From contig CAXTOX010000016.1 of NCBI GenBank assembly GCA_964245885.1, forward strand, positions 1 through 44,929: a DNA stretch of 44,929 bases, read 5' to 3'. The stretch's first letter is position 1. The number at the start of each line of letters is the position of its first letter. This DNA is from CAHJWO01 sp964245885. GTDB lineage: Bacteria > Verrucomicrobiota > Verrucomicrobiia > Chthoniobacterales > SZAS-18. The notes under the pieces are model-generated. The model did not search any database. It was not told the DNA's origin and saw only the letters and a list, made by a program, of their open reading frames with translations. Below are positions 27,772 to 35,638 of this stretch, piece by piece. The position numbers and the translations under genes were made by a program.

Positions 27772-28988
27772 GCGCCCTCGCCACCGAACCGGAGACCAAG
27801 CCGGCGTTCCACGCCGAGCCTGAGGCGGCGCTCGCCCCCGCGCTCGCGCGCTGGCAGCGGATCGCGCTGGTTGTCGGCGTCGTCGGGCTGGCCCTGAGCG
27901 GGGTAGGGGCGTTCCTCGATCCGCGTCAGGCCGCGTACGCGTACCTGTTCGGGATCGTCTTCTGGACGGGATTGTCGCTGGGCATGCTGTGCATCCTGAT
28001 GATGCACTCCTTGACCAACGGCGGCTGGGGTTTCGTGATCCGCCGTTTCCTGGAGGCGGGTTCGTACCTCCTGCCACTGACGGCGCTACTGTTCCTGCCG
28101 ATCTTCGCCGGACTGGGCTACCTCTACCCGTGGACGGACCCGAACGTCGTCGCGCACAACGAGGCGATCCGGTTCAAGCACCTTTACCTGAACGTGCCCA
28201 TGCTGGCCGTCCGCACCGTCGTGGCGTTCGGCTTCTGGAGCGTCGTGGCGTGGCTGCTCAACCGCTGGTCGTTCGCGCAGGACCGCACGCCCGGCACCGC
28301 GTTCACCCTGCGGACCCGCGCGCTCTCTGCGCCGGGGTTGGTGGCGTTCGCGCTGATCACCACGATGGCCATCATCGACTGGATCATGGTGCTGGAAAAG
28401 GACTGGTACTCCACGGTGTTCGCGCCGCAGGTCATCATCGGGCAAATCCTCGTGGCCTTCGCTTTTTGTACGGTGATGCTGTCGTTCGTGCGACCGTACC
28501 TACCCTGGCTCGGGGTGGTGAAGATCGAGCATTTTCATTCGTTGGGAAATTTCCTGCTCGCCTTCACCATGATGTGGGCTTACCTCGCCGTGTCGCAGCT
28601 CATCATCATCTGGTCGGGCAACCTGCCGCACGAGATCGAATGGTATCTGCACCGCGTCGCCGGCGGCTGGAAACCGGTCGCCATCTTCCTAGGCGTGTTC
28701 CATTTCGCGGTGCCGTTTTTCGTGCTGCTCGGACGTGAGAACAAGGAAAACGTCCGCCTGCTGCGCGGGCTGGCGGTCGGGTTCCTGTGCGTACACGCGG
28801 TCGAGGTGTTCTGGCAGGTCGAGCCGTCGCATTCGCAGGGCGGGTTCAACGTCTCGTGGATGCATTTTGCAGCGTTCTTCGGCATCGGCGGAGTGTGGCT
28901 GGCGGCGTTCCTCGCGCGTCTGAAGAACCACGCGCGTCTGCCGAGCAACGACCCGCGCTTCGAGGAGGCGATCACCCATGGACACTGA
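27768..28988 (+). CDS. actF: Alternative complex III membrane subunit F
   Basis: 406 residues with about ten spans, distantly related to ActC. Recognisable segments are YLFGIVFWTGLSLGMLCILMMHSLTNGGWG, IDWIMVLEKDWYSTVFAPQV and SQLIIIWSGNLPHEIEWYLHRVAGGW, the last characteristic of the ActF family. It forms, with ActC, the membrane core of the quinol-oxidising complex. The start overlaps the actE stop. The last 11 bp overlap the next gene. Confidence 0.94.
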   Translation: MSALATEPETKPAFHAEPEAALAPALARWQRIALVVGVVGLALSGVGAFLDPRQAAYAYLFGIVFWTGLSLGMLCILMMHSLTNGGWGFVIRRFLEAGSYLLPLTALLFLPIFAGLGYLYPWTDPNVVAHNEAIRFKHLYLNVPMLAVRTVVAFGFWSVVAWLLNRWSFAQDRTPGTAFTLRTRALSAPGLVAFALITTMAIIDWIMVLEKDWYSTVFAPQVIIGQILVAFAFCTVMLSFVRPYLPWLGVVKIEHFHSLGNFLLAFTMMWAYLAVSQLIIIWSGNLPHEIEWYLHRVAGGWKPVAIFLGVFHFAVPFFVLLGRENKENVRLLRGLAVGFLCVHAVEVFWQVEPSHSQGGFNVSWMHFAAFFGIGGVWLAAFLARLKNHARLPSNDPRFEEAITHGH

Positions 28989-29505
28989 GACCGCACCCAC
29001 GCCGCAAAACGCCGGCCCCGTCCTTCCGCCGCACACCGACGAGGCGCGCGCGGCCATCTGCGCCAAACACGAGACGACCGACGTAAACGTGACCGGATTG
29101 TTCCTCTTCGCCGGCGCGCTGCTGCTGACGCTGTTCGTTTTCCTGGCGGGCCTCGTGGTCCTGTTCAAAACCACCGGCGTGCTGGACCGTTACTTGGACA
29201 AGCGCCGTGCCCAGGGCGAACCCGGTTCAAACTCCCTCGTGCGCGTGCAGCCCAACTACCAGGGACCGCTGCTCCAGATCCGGCCCGAGCAGGATCTCCA
29301 CCAGATGCAAAGCGCCAACGCCGCCGACCTGCGCGGCTACGGCTGGGTGGACCGCAGCCAGGGAACCGTGCACGTGCCCATCGACCGCGCGATGGAACTC
29401 ATCGCCCAGCGCGGCCTGCCGCCGGTCTCGCCGGGCATCACGGTCGAACAGATGCAGCAACGGCGCGCCGACCCGCAGGTGTACGGCCAGAACCTTCGAC
29501 CATGA
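28978..29505 (+). CDS. Small membrane protein of the ACIII-oxidase operon
   Basis: 175 residues with one span (TGLFLFAGALLLTLFVFLAGLVVLFKTTG, about 39-67) and a C-terminal soluble domain with the motif YGWVDRSQGTVHVPIDRAMELIAQRGLP. Proteins with this motif are regularly encoded between actF and sco in such operons, and it may correspond to the small ActG-like subunit or an oxidase assembly factor. I cannot decide which. It has no heme or metal motif. It overlaps actF by 11 bp and sco by 4 bp. Confidence 0.75.
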   Translation: MDTETAPTPQNAGPVLPPHTDEARAAICAKHETTDVNVTGLFLFAGALLLTLFVFLAGLVVLFKTTGVLDRYLDKRRAQGEPGSNSLVRVQPNYQGPLLQIRPEQDLHQMQSANAADLRGYGWVDRSQGTVHVPIDRAMELIAQRGLPPVSPGITVEQMQQRRADPQVYGQNLRP

Positions 29506-30333
29506 AAGCGCGCACCCTCTTCCTCCTCGCGTGCCTCGTGTCGCTGGCGCTACCCGTGCGCGCCGCCACGGACGAGACCACCGCGCCGGCCGCCGCCGCC
29601 ATTGCGGCACAGGCTGGTTTCGACCAGAAGCTCGGGGGCAGCGTGCCACTCGACGCAGTGTTCCGCGACGAGGACAACCGGCCGCTCACCCTCGGTTACC
29701 TGCTGGGCGAAACGAAGCGTCCGGCCGTCCTCGTGCTCGGTTATAAGGAGTGCCCGATGCTCTGCTCGCAGGTGCTCGGCGCGCTCGTGGAAACCCTCAC
29801 CGACCTGCGTCTGACGACCGGGAAGGACTTCGACGTGATCGATATTAGCATCGACCCGCACCAGTCCGCCGCCGACGCCGCGGCGCAGAAGCGTCTCTAC
29901 TTCAAACGCTACGCGCGTCCCGGCTCGGAGGTCGGCTGGCACTTCCTGACCAGCCCCGACGAACCGACGGTCCGCCGCGTGGCCGACGCCGTGGGCTTCC
30001 GCTACGCGTACGATCCGGTGACGAAGCAGTACGCGCACCCGGCCGGCCTCGTCGTCCTCACGCCGGACGGGCACGTGTCGCAGTACCTTTTCGGGGTGAA
30101 CTTCGATCCCGTCGCGCTCCGCACCGCGCGCGTCACCGNNNNNNNNNNTCGGCTCGCCCATCGAGCAGTTTTTGATGCTGTGCTTTCACTTCAACCCGGT
30201 GTCGGGCAAATACGGCGCGCTGATCATCGGAATTCTGCGCGTGGCCGGCGTGTTGACCCTGCTGGGGATCGGCGGGCTGCTGGTCCACCTCATCCGCCGC
30301 GACCCGTCGCGCCAACCGGTCGGCCACGTATGA
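29502..30333 (+). CDS. SCO1/SenC copper chaperone (with assembly gap)
   Basis: A thioredoxin-fold copper protein that metallates the CuA site of oxidase subunit II. An export signal (MKARTLFLLACLVSLALPVRA) is followed by the copper motif KECPMLC (Cys84, Cys88) and the third ligand His179 in KQYAHPAGL. Ten N bases at 30139-30148 interrupt it. After the gap the proper frame reads GSPIEQFLMLCFHFNP and ends in a C-terminal span (IIGILRVAGVLTLLGIGGLL) with stop at 30331-30333. The total of 832 bp is not a multiple of three, so the gap is not really ten bases. Reading straight through the gap gives a false fusion to coxB. Confidence 0.9.
30139..30148. other. Assembly gap (10 N)
   Basis: Ten undetermined bases inside the SCO gene. 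The reading frames on the two sides are not compatible with exactly ten bases, so this is a placeholder length. Confidence 0.98.
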
Positions 30334-31481
30334 ATATTCTCGCCGCCATGAGTTTCCCCCTGGTCCCTGAACAAGCCTCCTCCATGGCGGGTCAGGTGGA
30401 CCTGTTCTTCTGGTTCATGGTGCTGCTGACCTGCGCTGTGCTCGCCATCGTCTTCGGACCGATGGCGTTCTTCCTCTACAAGTACCGCAAGGGCAGCAAC
30501 GCCGACCGCTCGCCCGACCACATCCGGACGTGGATCCCCGAGGCCATCTGGTCGGGCATCCCTTTGATCATCTGCATCGGGATTTTCACCTGGAGCGCGA
30601 CGATCTTCGCGCACCTCAAGACGCCGCCCGACGCGGGCGACGCGCTGGAGGTCAACGTCATCGGCAAACAGTGGATGTGGAACGTCCAGCATCCCGAGGG
30701 CCACCGCGAGCTCAACGAACTCCACGTCCCGGTCGGCCGCACCGTGCGCCTGGTGATGACCTCGCAGGACGTGATCCATGACTTCGGCATCCCGGCCTTC
30801 CGCCTCAAGCAGGACGTGCTGCCGGGCCGCTACACCGTGCAATGGTTCAAGGCCACGAAGCCCGGGAGCTACCACATCTTCTGCGACCAGCTCTGCGGCA
30901 TGGGCCACGCGGAGATGGTCGGCACGGTGACCGTCATGCCGCCCGTCGAGTACAACGAATGGATCAACGGCGGCGGCGAACAGGGCACGCTCGTCGCCAA
31001 GGGCGAACGCCTCTTCCGCGCGCTCGGTTGCAGCGGGTGCCACGGCGAGAACGCGCAGATCCGCGCCCCGAGCCTCGTCGGCGTCTACGGCCATCCCGTA
31101 CCGCTGGAAACGGACCACGGCATCGAGATCGTCACCGCCGACGACCGGTACATCCACGACTCCATCCTCCTGCCGCAGAAGCAGATCGTCGCCAGCTACG
31201 GACCGCCGAGCGTCATGCCCTCGTACGCGGGGCAGATCGGCGAGGAGGAGGTTTTCCAACTGCTCCAGTACATCAAGAGTCTGGGACGCTACACGCCCGA
31301 CGAATACTTGCGCCAGAACCAGGGCGTCGGCGGCCAGACGCAAACCCACGTGCCGACCACGCAGAACGATCCGCCCGACGCGAAACCTGGCCCGACCGTT
31401 TACCCGCCGCCGGAGGCCGGTCCGACGCCGTTGAACGCCGCGCCCTCGCCCGCGTTCAGCCCGCAGCCGACTTCCTACTGA
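30330..31481 (+). CDS. coxB: Cytochrome caa3 oxidase subunit II (CuA plus heme c)
   Basis: 383 residues. Two N-terminal spans (FFWFMVLLTCAVLAIVFGPMAFFLYKY and a second near 70-90) precede a cupredoxin domain with CuA ligands His150 (QDVIHDFG), Cys185, Cys189, His193 and Met196 (CDQLCGMGHAEM). A fused cytochrome c domain carries CSGCH (234-238), which makes this a caa3 type that takes electrons directly from ACIII or cytochrome c. The C-terminus is Pro-rich. The start at 30330 overlaps the sco stop (ATGA); MSFPL at 30348 is an alternative. Confidence 0.95.
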   Translation: MNILAAMSFPLVPEQASSMAGQVDLFFWFMVLLTCAVLAIVFGPMAFFLYKYRKGSNADRSPDHIRTWIPEAIWSGIPLIICIGIFTWSATIFAHLKTPPDAGDALEVNVIGKQWMWNVQHPEGHRELNELHVPVGRTVRLVMTSQDVIHDFGIPAFRLKQDVLPGRYTVQWFKATKPGSYHIFCDQLCGMGHAEMVGTVTVMPPVEYNEWINGGGEQGTLVAKGERLFRALGCSGCHGENAQIRAPSLVGVYGHPVPLETDHGIEIVTADDRYIHDSILLPQKQIVASYGPPSVMPSYAGQIGEEEVFQLLQYIKSLGRYTPDEYLRQNQGVGGQTQTHVPTTQNDPPDAKPGPTVYPPPEAGPTPLNAAPSPAFSPQPTSY

Positions 31482-31489
31482 CCTTTGCC

Positions 31490-33181
31490 ATGAGCACCCC
31501 ACTCGTCGCCGAAACCGAGCTGTCCGACGCGTCCGTCGGGCCGCCGCAGCCGACCAATTACCTCAACGAGGAAACGACGGTCCGCTCGTGGTTGTTGACC
31601 ACCGACCACAAGCGCATCGCCCTGCTGTACCTGTTCACGATCCTGATTTTCTTCACGATTGCCGCGTTCGCCGCCGCGTTCATGCGGATCAATCTGCTGA
31701 CCCCGCGCGGCGACTTCGTGCTGTCGGAGACTTACAACAAACTCTTCACCATCCACGGCGTGCTGATGGTGTGGTTTTTCCTGATTCCGTCTATTCCTAC
31801 CGTCCTCGGCAACTTCCTCGTTCCGTTGATGATCGGGGCGCGCGACCTCGCGTTTCCGAAGCTCAACCTCGCGAGTTGGTACATCTTCATCACGGCGGGG
31901 GCGTTCACGCTGTACTCCGTGTTCGCCGGGGGCGTGGAAACGGGCTGGACGTTCTACACGCCGCTGAGCACGAAGTACACGAACACCCACGTTTTCGCCA
32001 TGGCGATGGGCGTGTTTATCTCCGGGTTCTCGTCGATCCTCACGGGGTTGAACTTCATCGTGACGATCCACAAGATGCGCGCGCCCGGCCTGACGTGGAT
32101 GCGCCTGCCGCTGTTCTGCTGGTCGATGTACGCGACGAGCCTCATCATGGTGCTCGCCACGCCGGTGCTCGCCGTCGTGACGATGCTCCTCGCCATCGAG
32201 CGGACGTGGGGCGTGGGCATCTTCGACCCGGCGCTGGGTGGCGACCCGGTGTTGTTCCAGCACCTGTTCTGGTTTTACTCGCACCCGGCGGTCTACATCA
32301 TGATCCTGCCCGGCTTCGGGGTGATCAGCGAACTCATCACGGCCTTCTCGCGCAAGCGGATTTTCGGCTACGGCTACATCGCGTTTGCCAGCATGGCCAT
32401 CGCCATCCTCGGGTTCGTGGTGTGGGGGCACCACATGTTCCTGAGCAGCCAGTCGGTGTATTCGGGCATGGTGTTTTCGTTCCTGAGCTTCGTGATCGCG
32501 GTGCCTTCGGGCATCAAGGTATTCAACTGGACGGCCACGTTGTACAAAGGCTCGATCACCTTCGAGACGCCGATGTTGTACGCGCTGGGGTTCATCGGGC
32601 TGTTCACGGTGGGAGGGATGACGGGCCTGTTCATCGCCGCGCTGGCGACGGACGTGCACCTGCACGACACCTACTGGGTCGTCGCGCACTTCCACTACAT
32701 CATGGTCGGCGGCATGGTGCTGGCGTTCATGGGCGGGCTGCACTACTGGTGGCCGAAGATCACCGGCCGCCGCTATCCCGAGAAGCTCGGGCAACTGGCG
32801 GCGGTGACGACGTTCATCGGCTTCAACCTGACATTTTTCCCGCAGTTCATCCTGGGTTACCTCGGGATGCCGCGCCGGTACCACGCCTACCCGCCGGAGT
32901 TCCAGGTGTGGAACGTCCTTTCCACCGCCGGCGCGACGATCCTCGGCGTGGGCTACGCGATGCCGCTGTTTTACCTGGTGTGGTCCTTGAAGAAGGGAAA
33001 GCGCGCGGGCGAGAATCCCTGGATGGCAACCGGGTTGGAATGGCAGACGGCCTCACCGCCGCCGAAGCACAACTTCGAGGAAATGCCGGTCGTCACGGAA
33101 GAGCCTTACACTTACCCGCTCTCGGCTTCCGCCGAACACCAGCAGGCAAAGAAACGCCAACGCGCCCTGGAACATGCGTAA
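31490..33181 (+). CDS. coxA: Cytochrome c oxidase subunit I, A2 type
   Basis: 563 residues with about twelve spans. Heme and copper ligands: the His of FTIHGVLMVWFF and the His pair in DTYWVVAHFHYIMVGG for hemes a and a3; the His of YSHPAVYIMILPGFG and the HH of VWGHHMFLS for CuB. YSHPAV instead of GHPEV replaces the usual proton-pathway glutamate by the Tyr-Ser motif of A2-type oxidases such as that of Rhodothermus. It reduces oxygen to water and pumps protons. The N-terminus (LLTTDHKRIALLYLF) is standard. It lies 8 bp after coxB. Confidence 0.96.
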   Translation: MSTPLVAETELSDASVGPPQPTNYLNEETTVRSWLLTTDHKRIALLYLFTILIFFTIAAFAAAFMRINLLTPRGDFVLSETYNKLFTIHGVLMVWFFLIPSIPTVLGNFLVPLMIGARDLAFPKLNLASWYIFITAGAFTLYSVFAGGVETGWTFYTPLSTKYTNTHVFAMAMGVFISGFSSILTGLNFIVTIHKMRAPGLTWMRLPLFCWSMYATSLIMVLATPVLAVVTMLLAIERTWGVGIFDPALGGDPVLFQHLFWFYSHPAVYIMILPGFGVISELITAFSRKRIFGYGYIAFASMAIAILGFVVWGHHMFLSSQSVYSGMVFSFLSFVIAVPSGIKVFNWTATLYKGSITFETPMLYALGFIGLFTVGGMTGLFIAALATDVHLHDTYWVVAHFHYIMVGGMVLAFMGGLHYWWPKITGRRYPEKLGQLAAVTTFIGFNLTFFPQFILGYLGMPRRYHAYPPEFQVWNVLSTAGATILGVGYAMPLFYLVWSLKKGKRAGENPWMATGLEWQTASPPPKHNFEEMPVVTEEPYTYPLSASAEHQQAKKRQRALEHA

Positions 33182-33222
33182 AAGGCTAAGTGCCTATCCG
33201 AATAACCCACGTTGGTTTTCTT

Positions 33223-33312
33223 ACGCCCCTGCCAGGGCTATGGGGGAGGGCCGTTTTCCCCGGGGCTCACGCCCCGGGCTAGATTCTGCCGCCCCTGCGG
33301 GGCTGAGCAGGG
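33223..33312 (-). repeat. Dispersed palindromic repeat, family A, copy 3 (divergent)
   Basis: On the minus strand it reads CAGCCCCGCAGGGGCGGCAG, then GCCCGGGGCGTGAGCCCCGG plus GGAAAA, and AGCCCTGGCAGGGGCG. The hairpin order is that of copies 1, 2 and 4, but with compensatory changes in the second hairpin (CCCGGGGC instead of CCCACGGC) and without the GTGGTACAG end. It lies between coxA and coxC. Confidence 0.7.
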
Positions 33313-33339
33313 CAGCAGTCATTTCACACCAAGCGTTTC

Positions 33340-33450
33340 AGGGCACCAGAGATAGGGAAGCGTCATGTCAAGCCACCGGAGAGAAAAGAAAAGCGACACG
33401 AACCACATCCCAGGGTGCCAGAAACAGAGAAGGGTCCTGTCGCGCCACGC
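33340..33450. repeat. Degenerate tandem repeat, about 72-bp period
   Basis: GGGCACCAGAGATAGGGAAG at 33341 and GGGTGCCAGAAACAGAGAAG at 33413 begin two related blocks; over 36 aligned bases I count 27 identities. With the adjacent family A element they fill the 343-bp gap between coxA and coxC. Frames reading through here are repeat-derived and are not called as genes. Confidence 0.6.
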
Positions 33451-33524
33451 GTCAAAGAATGGATGCCGCCAGTCTTCTTCCGGTTTGCCTTACTCCTGCC
33501 ATTCATCATTGATCCCTTCCGCCC

Positions 33525-34208
33525 ATGCCTGATGCCGCCCGCTCTCCAGCCGCCGCCCCCGCGCCGCCGTTGCCGGCGCGTGAGATGCAGTTTGACGACC
33601 TCGAACAGCAAACCGAGGCCGCCCACCTCGGGATGTGGCTGTTCCTCTCGACGGAGATCCTCTTCTTCGGCGGGCTTTTCGGCGCGTATGCGGTCTACCG
33701 CGTCTCCTATCCGGCGGCGCTCGCGGCGGCCAGCAAGGAACTGCTCCTGTGGGCAGGCGCGGCCGATACGGTGATCCTCCTGGTCAGCAGTTTTGCGATG
33801 GCGATGGCGGTGCATGCCGCGCAGACCGGCGCGCGGCGGCGGCTGGCGTGCCTGCTGCTCGCAGCGGCGGCGTTTGGCGGGCTTTTCCTGTGCCTGCACG
33901 GCTACGAATATTACCAGGATTTCGCCGGGCACCACGTTCCCGGCCCGTCGTTCCGCTACGACGGCGGGGAAGCGCCCGCCAACCAGGTGCAACTGTTCTT
34001 CATCCTCTACTTCGTGATGACGGGTCTCCACAGCTTGCACGTCACCATCGGCATCGTCATCCTGGCCATGCTCGCAGTGCAGGCTTGGCGGGGCAAGTTC
34101 AGCAAGGAATACTATAACTCCATCGAGGTCGGCGGATTGTACTGGCACTTCGTGGACATTGTCTGGGTGTTCCTGTTCCCACTGCTCTATCTCGTGACCC
34201 GACGTTAG
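33525..34208 (+). CDS. coxC: Cytochrome c oxidase subunit III
   Basis: 227 residues. After a Pro/Ala-rich N-terminus come about five spans. Typical subunit III features are LGMWLFLSTEILFFGGLFGAY near residue 35, the HG of LCLHGYEYYQDF, the MTGLHSLHVTIGIV segment and the closing GGLYWHFVDIVWVFLFPLLYL. It stabilises subunit I and helps proton uptake. It is separated from coxA by 343 bp of repeats, unusual for these normally adjacent genes, but is followed closely (3 bp) by coxD. Confidence 0.95.
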   Translation: MPDAARSPAAAPAPPLPAREMQFDDLEQQTEAAHLGMWLFLSTEILFFGGLFGAYAVYRVSYPAALAAASKELLLWAGAADTVILLVSSFAMAMAVHAAQTGARRRLACLLLAAAAFGGLFLCLHGYEYYQDFAGHHVPGPSFRYDGGEAPANQVQLFFILYFVMTGLHSLHVTIGIVILAMLAVQAWRGKFSKEYYNSIEVGGLYWHFVDIVWVFLFPLLYLVTRR

Positions 34209-34211
34209 TTT

Positions 34212-34568
34212 ATGCCAAGCGCGATTGTTCAACCAAAAGTGTACGTGCGGACCTTCGGAGGGCTGCTGCTCCTGCTCGTGCTGACGGTCGGGGCAAACTT
34301 CGTGAATCTCGGACCCTTCAACGTGGCGGTGGCGTTGGCCATCTCCATCACGAAGGCCGGGCTTATCATCCTGTTTTTCATGGAGGTGCGCTACAGCCCG
34401 CCGATCGTGTGGTTGTTCGCGACCGCCGGGTTAGTGTGGCTGTTCCTGCTGCTGATCTTCACGCAGAGCGACTACCAGACGCGCGCCTGGAGCGCGCAGA
34501 ACTGGCGCGGCGGCACCAATGGCCAGGACCACATCGAGTTCAATAATCCCGGTCCGGCGCAGCCTTGA
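34212..34568 (+). CDS. coxD: Cytochrome c oxidase subunit IV (CtaF type)
   Basis: 118 residues with three spans: FGGLLLLLVLTVGANFVNL, VALAISITKAGLIILFFMEV and VWLFATAGLVWLFLLLIFT. The segment ISITKAGLIILFFMEVRYS is typical of bacterial oxidase subunit IV. It has no cofactor ligands. It is the last gene of the oxidase set; the C-terminus is Asn/Gly-rich. Family assignment rests on topology, this motif and position. Confidence 0.88.
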   Translation: MPSAIVQPKVYVRTFGGLLLLLVLTVGANFVNLGPFNVAVALAISITKAGLIILFFMEVRYSPPIVWLFATAGLVWLFLLLIFTQSDYQTRAWSAQNWRGGTNGQDHIEFNNPGPAQP

Positions 34569-34599
34569 GCCAGCCGACCGACATTGACAAGTCCCACAA

Positions 34600-34624
34600 A
34601 CGAGCGAACGTAACGTTCGTTCGT
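34600..34624. promoter_or_regulatory. 25-bp near-perfect palindrome upstream of thioredoxin
   Basis: ACGAGCGAACG-TAA-CGTTCGTTCGT: an 11-bp arm with one mismatch, 31 bp past the coxD stop and 31 bp before the thioredoxin start. It could be the terminator of the cox operon (no T-run follows, but AAAGCT does) or an operator for trxA. Confidence 0.5.
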
Positions 34625-34655
34625 AAAGCTACGAACAACAAGCATTTTTCTCCTT

Positions 34656-34994
34656 ATGAACACTGAAGAAGCCATCCACGTTGACGAAGCCGCTTTTGAC
34701 AAGGCCGTGCTGCAATCCCCGGTGCCGGTGGTCGTGGATTTCTGGGCGAGCTGGTGCGGCCCCTGCAAGATGATCGCGCCCGTGCTCGACGAGATTGCCC
34801 GCGAGAGCGGTGGCAAGGTGCGCGTGGCCAAGGTGGACGTGGACCAGAACGGCACGCTCGCCGCCAAGTACAACATCCGCAACATCCCGGCCTTGCTGTT
34901 CTTCGAGGGCGGCGAGGTGCGCGACACGCTCATCGGCGCGGTGGGCAAGAAAATGATTCTCCAGAAGCTCGACGCTCTCGGCGCGAAGGCGTGA
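34656..34994 (+). CDS. trxA: Thioredoxin
   Basis: 112 residues, the usual length. The active site is FWASWCGPCKM with Cys34 and Cys37, and the cis-proline is in NIPALLFFEGG. It lacks a signal peptide, so it is cytosolic. It reduces disulfides, including those of the class I ribonucleotide reductase whose NrdA tail CEACQ is encoded in this window. It is a stand-alone gene behind a palindrome. No Shine-Dalgarno sequence is obvious (TTTCTCCTT precedes the ATG). Confidence 0.96.
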   Translation: MNTEEAIHVDEAAFDKAVLQSPVPVVVDFWASWCGPCKMIAPVLDEIARESGGKVRVAKVDVDQNGTLAAKYNIRNIPALLFFEGGEVRDTLIGAVGKKMILQKLDALGAKA

Positions 34995-35013
34995 CTGTCG
35001 CGGCCGCGCGCCG

Positions 35014-35511
35014 TCACTCATACCCGAGCGCCTTGGAAAAACGCGTGACCATGGCGTCGACGCGTGGGCGGTGTCTTTCGTAAAACTCCATGCTCCGCCG
35101 GACGGCCCGGTCCTCGGCGTCCTTGCTGGTCGCGCCGCCGACGGTTTCGGAAACGTGGATGCCGACACAGAGGATGTAGGTGAGATAAAGTTCTCCCGGT
35201 GTCCACTTCTCCGCCACGGCGGCGGCGGCGAACTTCGGGTGCCGTTTGGCGATGGACGCCGAGACTTCGGCCATGGTGTTTCCCGAGAGTTCCCCGTCGC
35301 CACCGAATGACTTGATGTCCTTTTTCAGGGCGGGTTCGGTTTTGAACCGGGTGGTGAAATGATCCAGCGTCGTTTCCAGGTGGGCGAGTTTGTCTTCGTC
35401 GAGCGGGACGATGAGCGGGTTCGGGCTGGCCGCGTGGGCCGGGTGTCCGGCGAGCACCAAGCCAAGGCACAGGAACACCGACCAGTGGGCAAGGGAGGGG
35501 ACGCGGAACAT
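35014..35511 (-). CDS. Secreted hypothetical protein (165 aa)
   Basis: A clear signal peptide (WSVFLCLGLVLAGHPAHAA, cut near residue 27) is followed by a helical, charged domain with no cysteine pairs or known motif. Segments such as FHTTRF-like LDHFTTRFKTEP and GELYLTYILCVGIHVSETVG are visible. I do not recognise the family. It is convergent with thioredoxin (19 bp apart) and divergent from the HAD gene. Codon use resembles its neighbours, so it is likely native. Confidence 0.7.
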   Translation of the reverse strand: MFRVPSLAHWSVFLCLGLVLAGHPAHAASPNPLIVPLDEDKLAHLETTLDHFTTRFKTEPALKKDIKSFGGDGELSGNTMAEVSASIAKRHPKFAAAAVAEKWTPGELYLTYILCVGIHVSETVGGATSKDAEDRAVRRSMEFYERHRPRVDAMVTRFSKALGYE

Positions 35512-35638
35512 TTCGCAGAGGGAACGCGCCCCCGGTGCGATCTTGCACCTGGTTGGCTGGCTGCTTGTCCCGGCAAGCGGCCGGGAGGGAGGGACAGACC
35601 GAATCCTTCGTGCACGCCGTTTCTATTTGTCACTCGCC

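Noticed and set aside
31475..32884. Long minus-strand frame antisense to coxA
   Set aside because: Composition is Arg/His/Glu-rich shadow sequence; the plus strand has all oxidase ligands.
33174..33512. Short plus-strand frame between coxA and coxC
   Set aside because: It reads through dispersed repeats; the apparent peptide repeats reflect DNA repeats.
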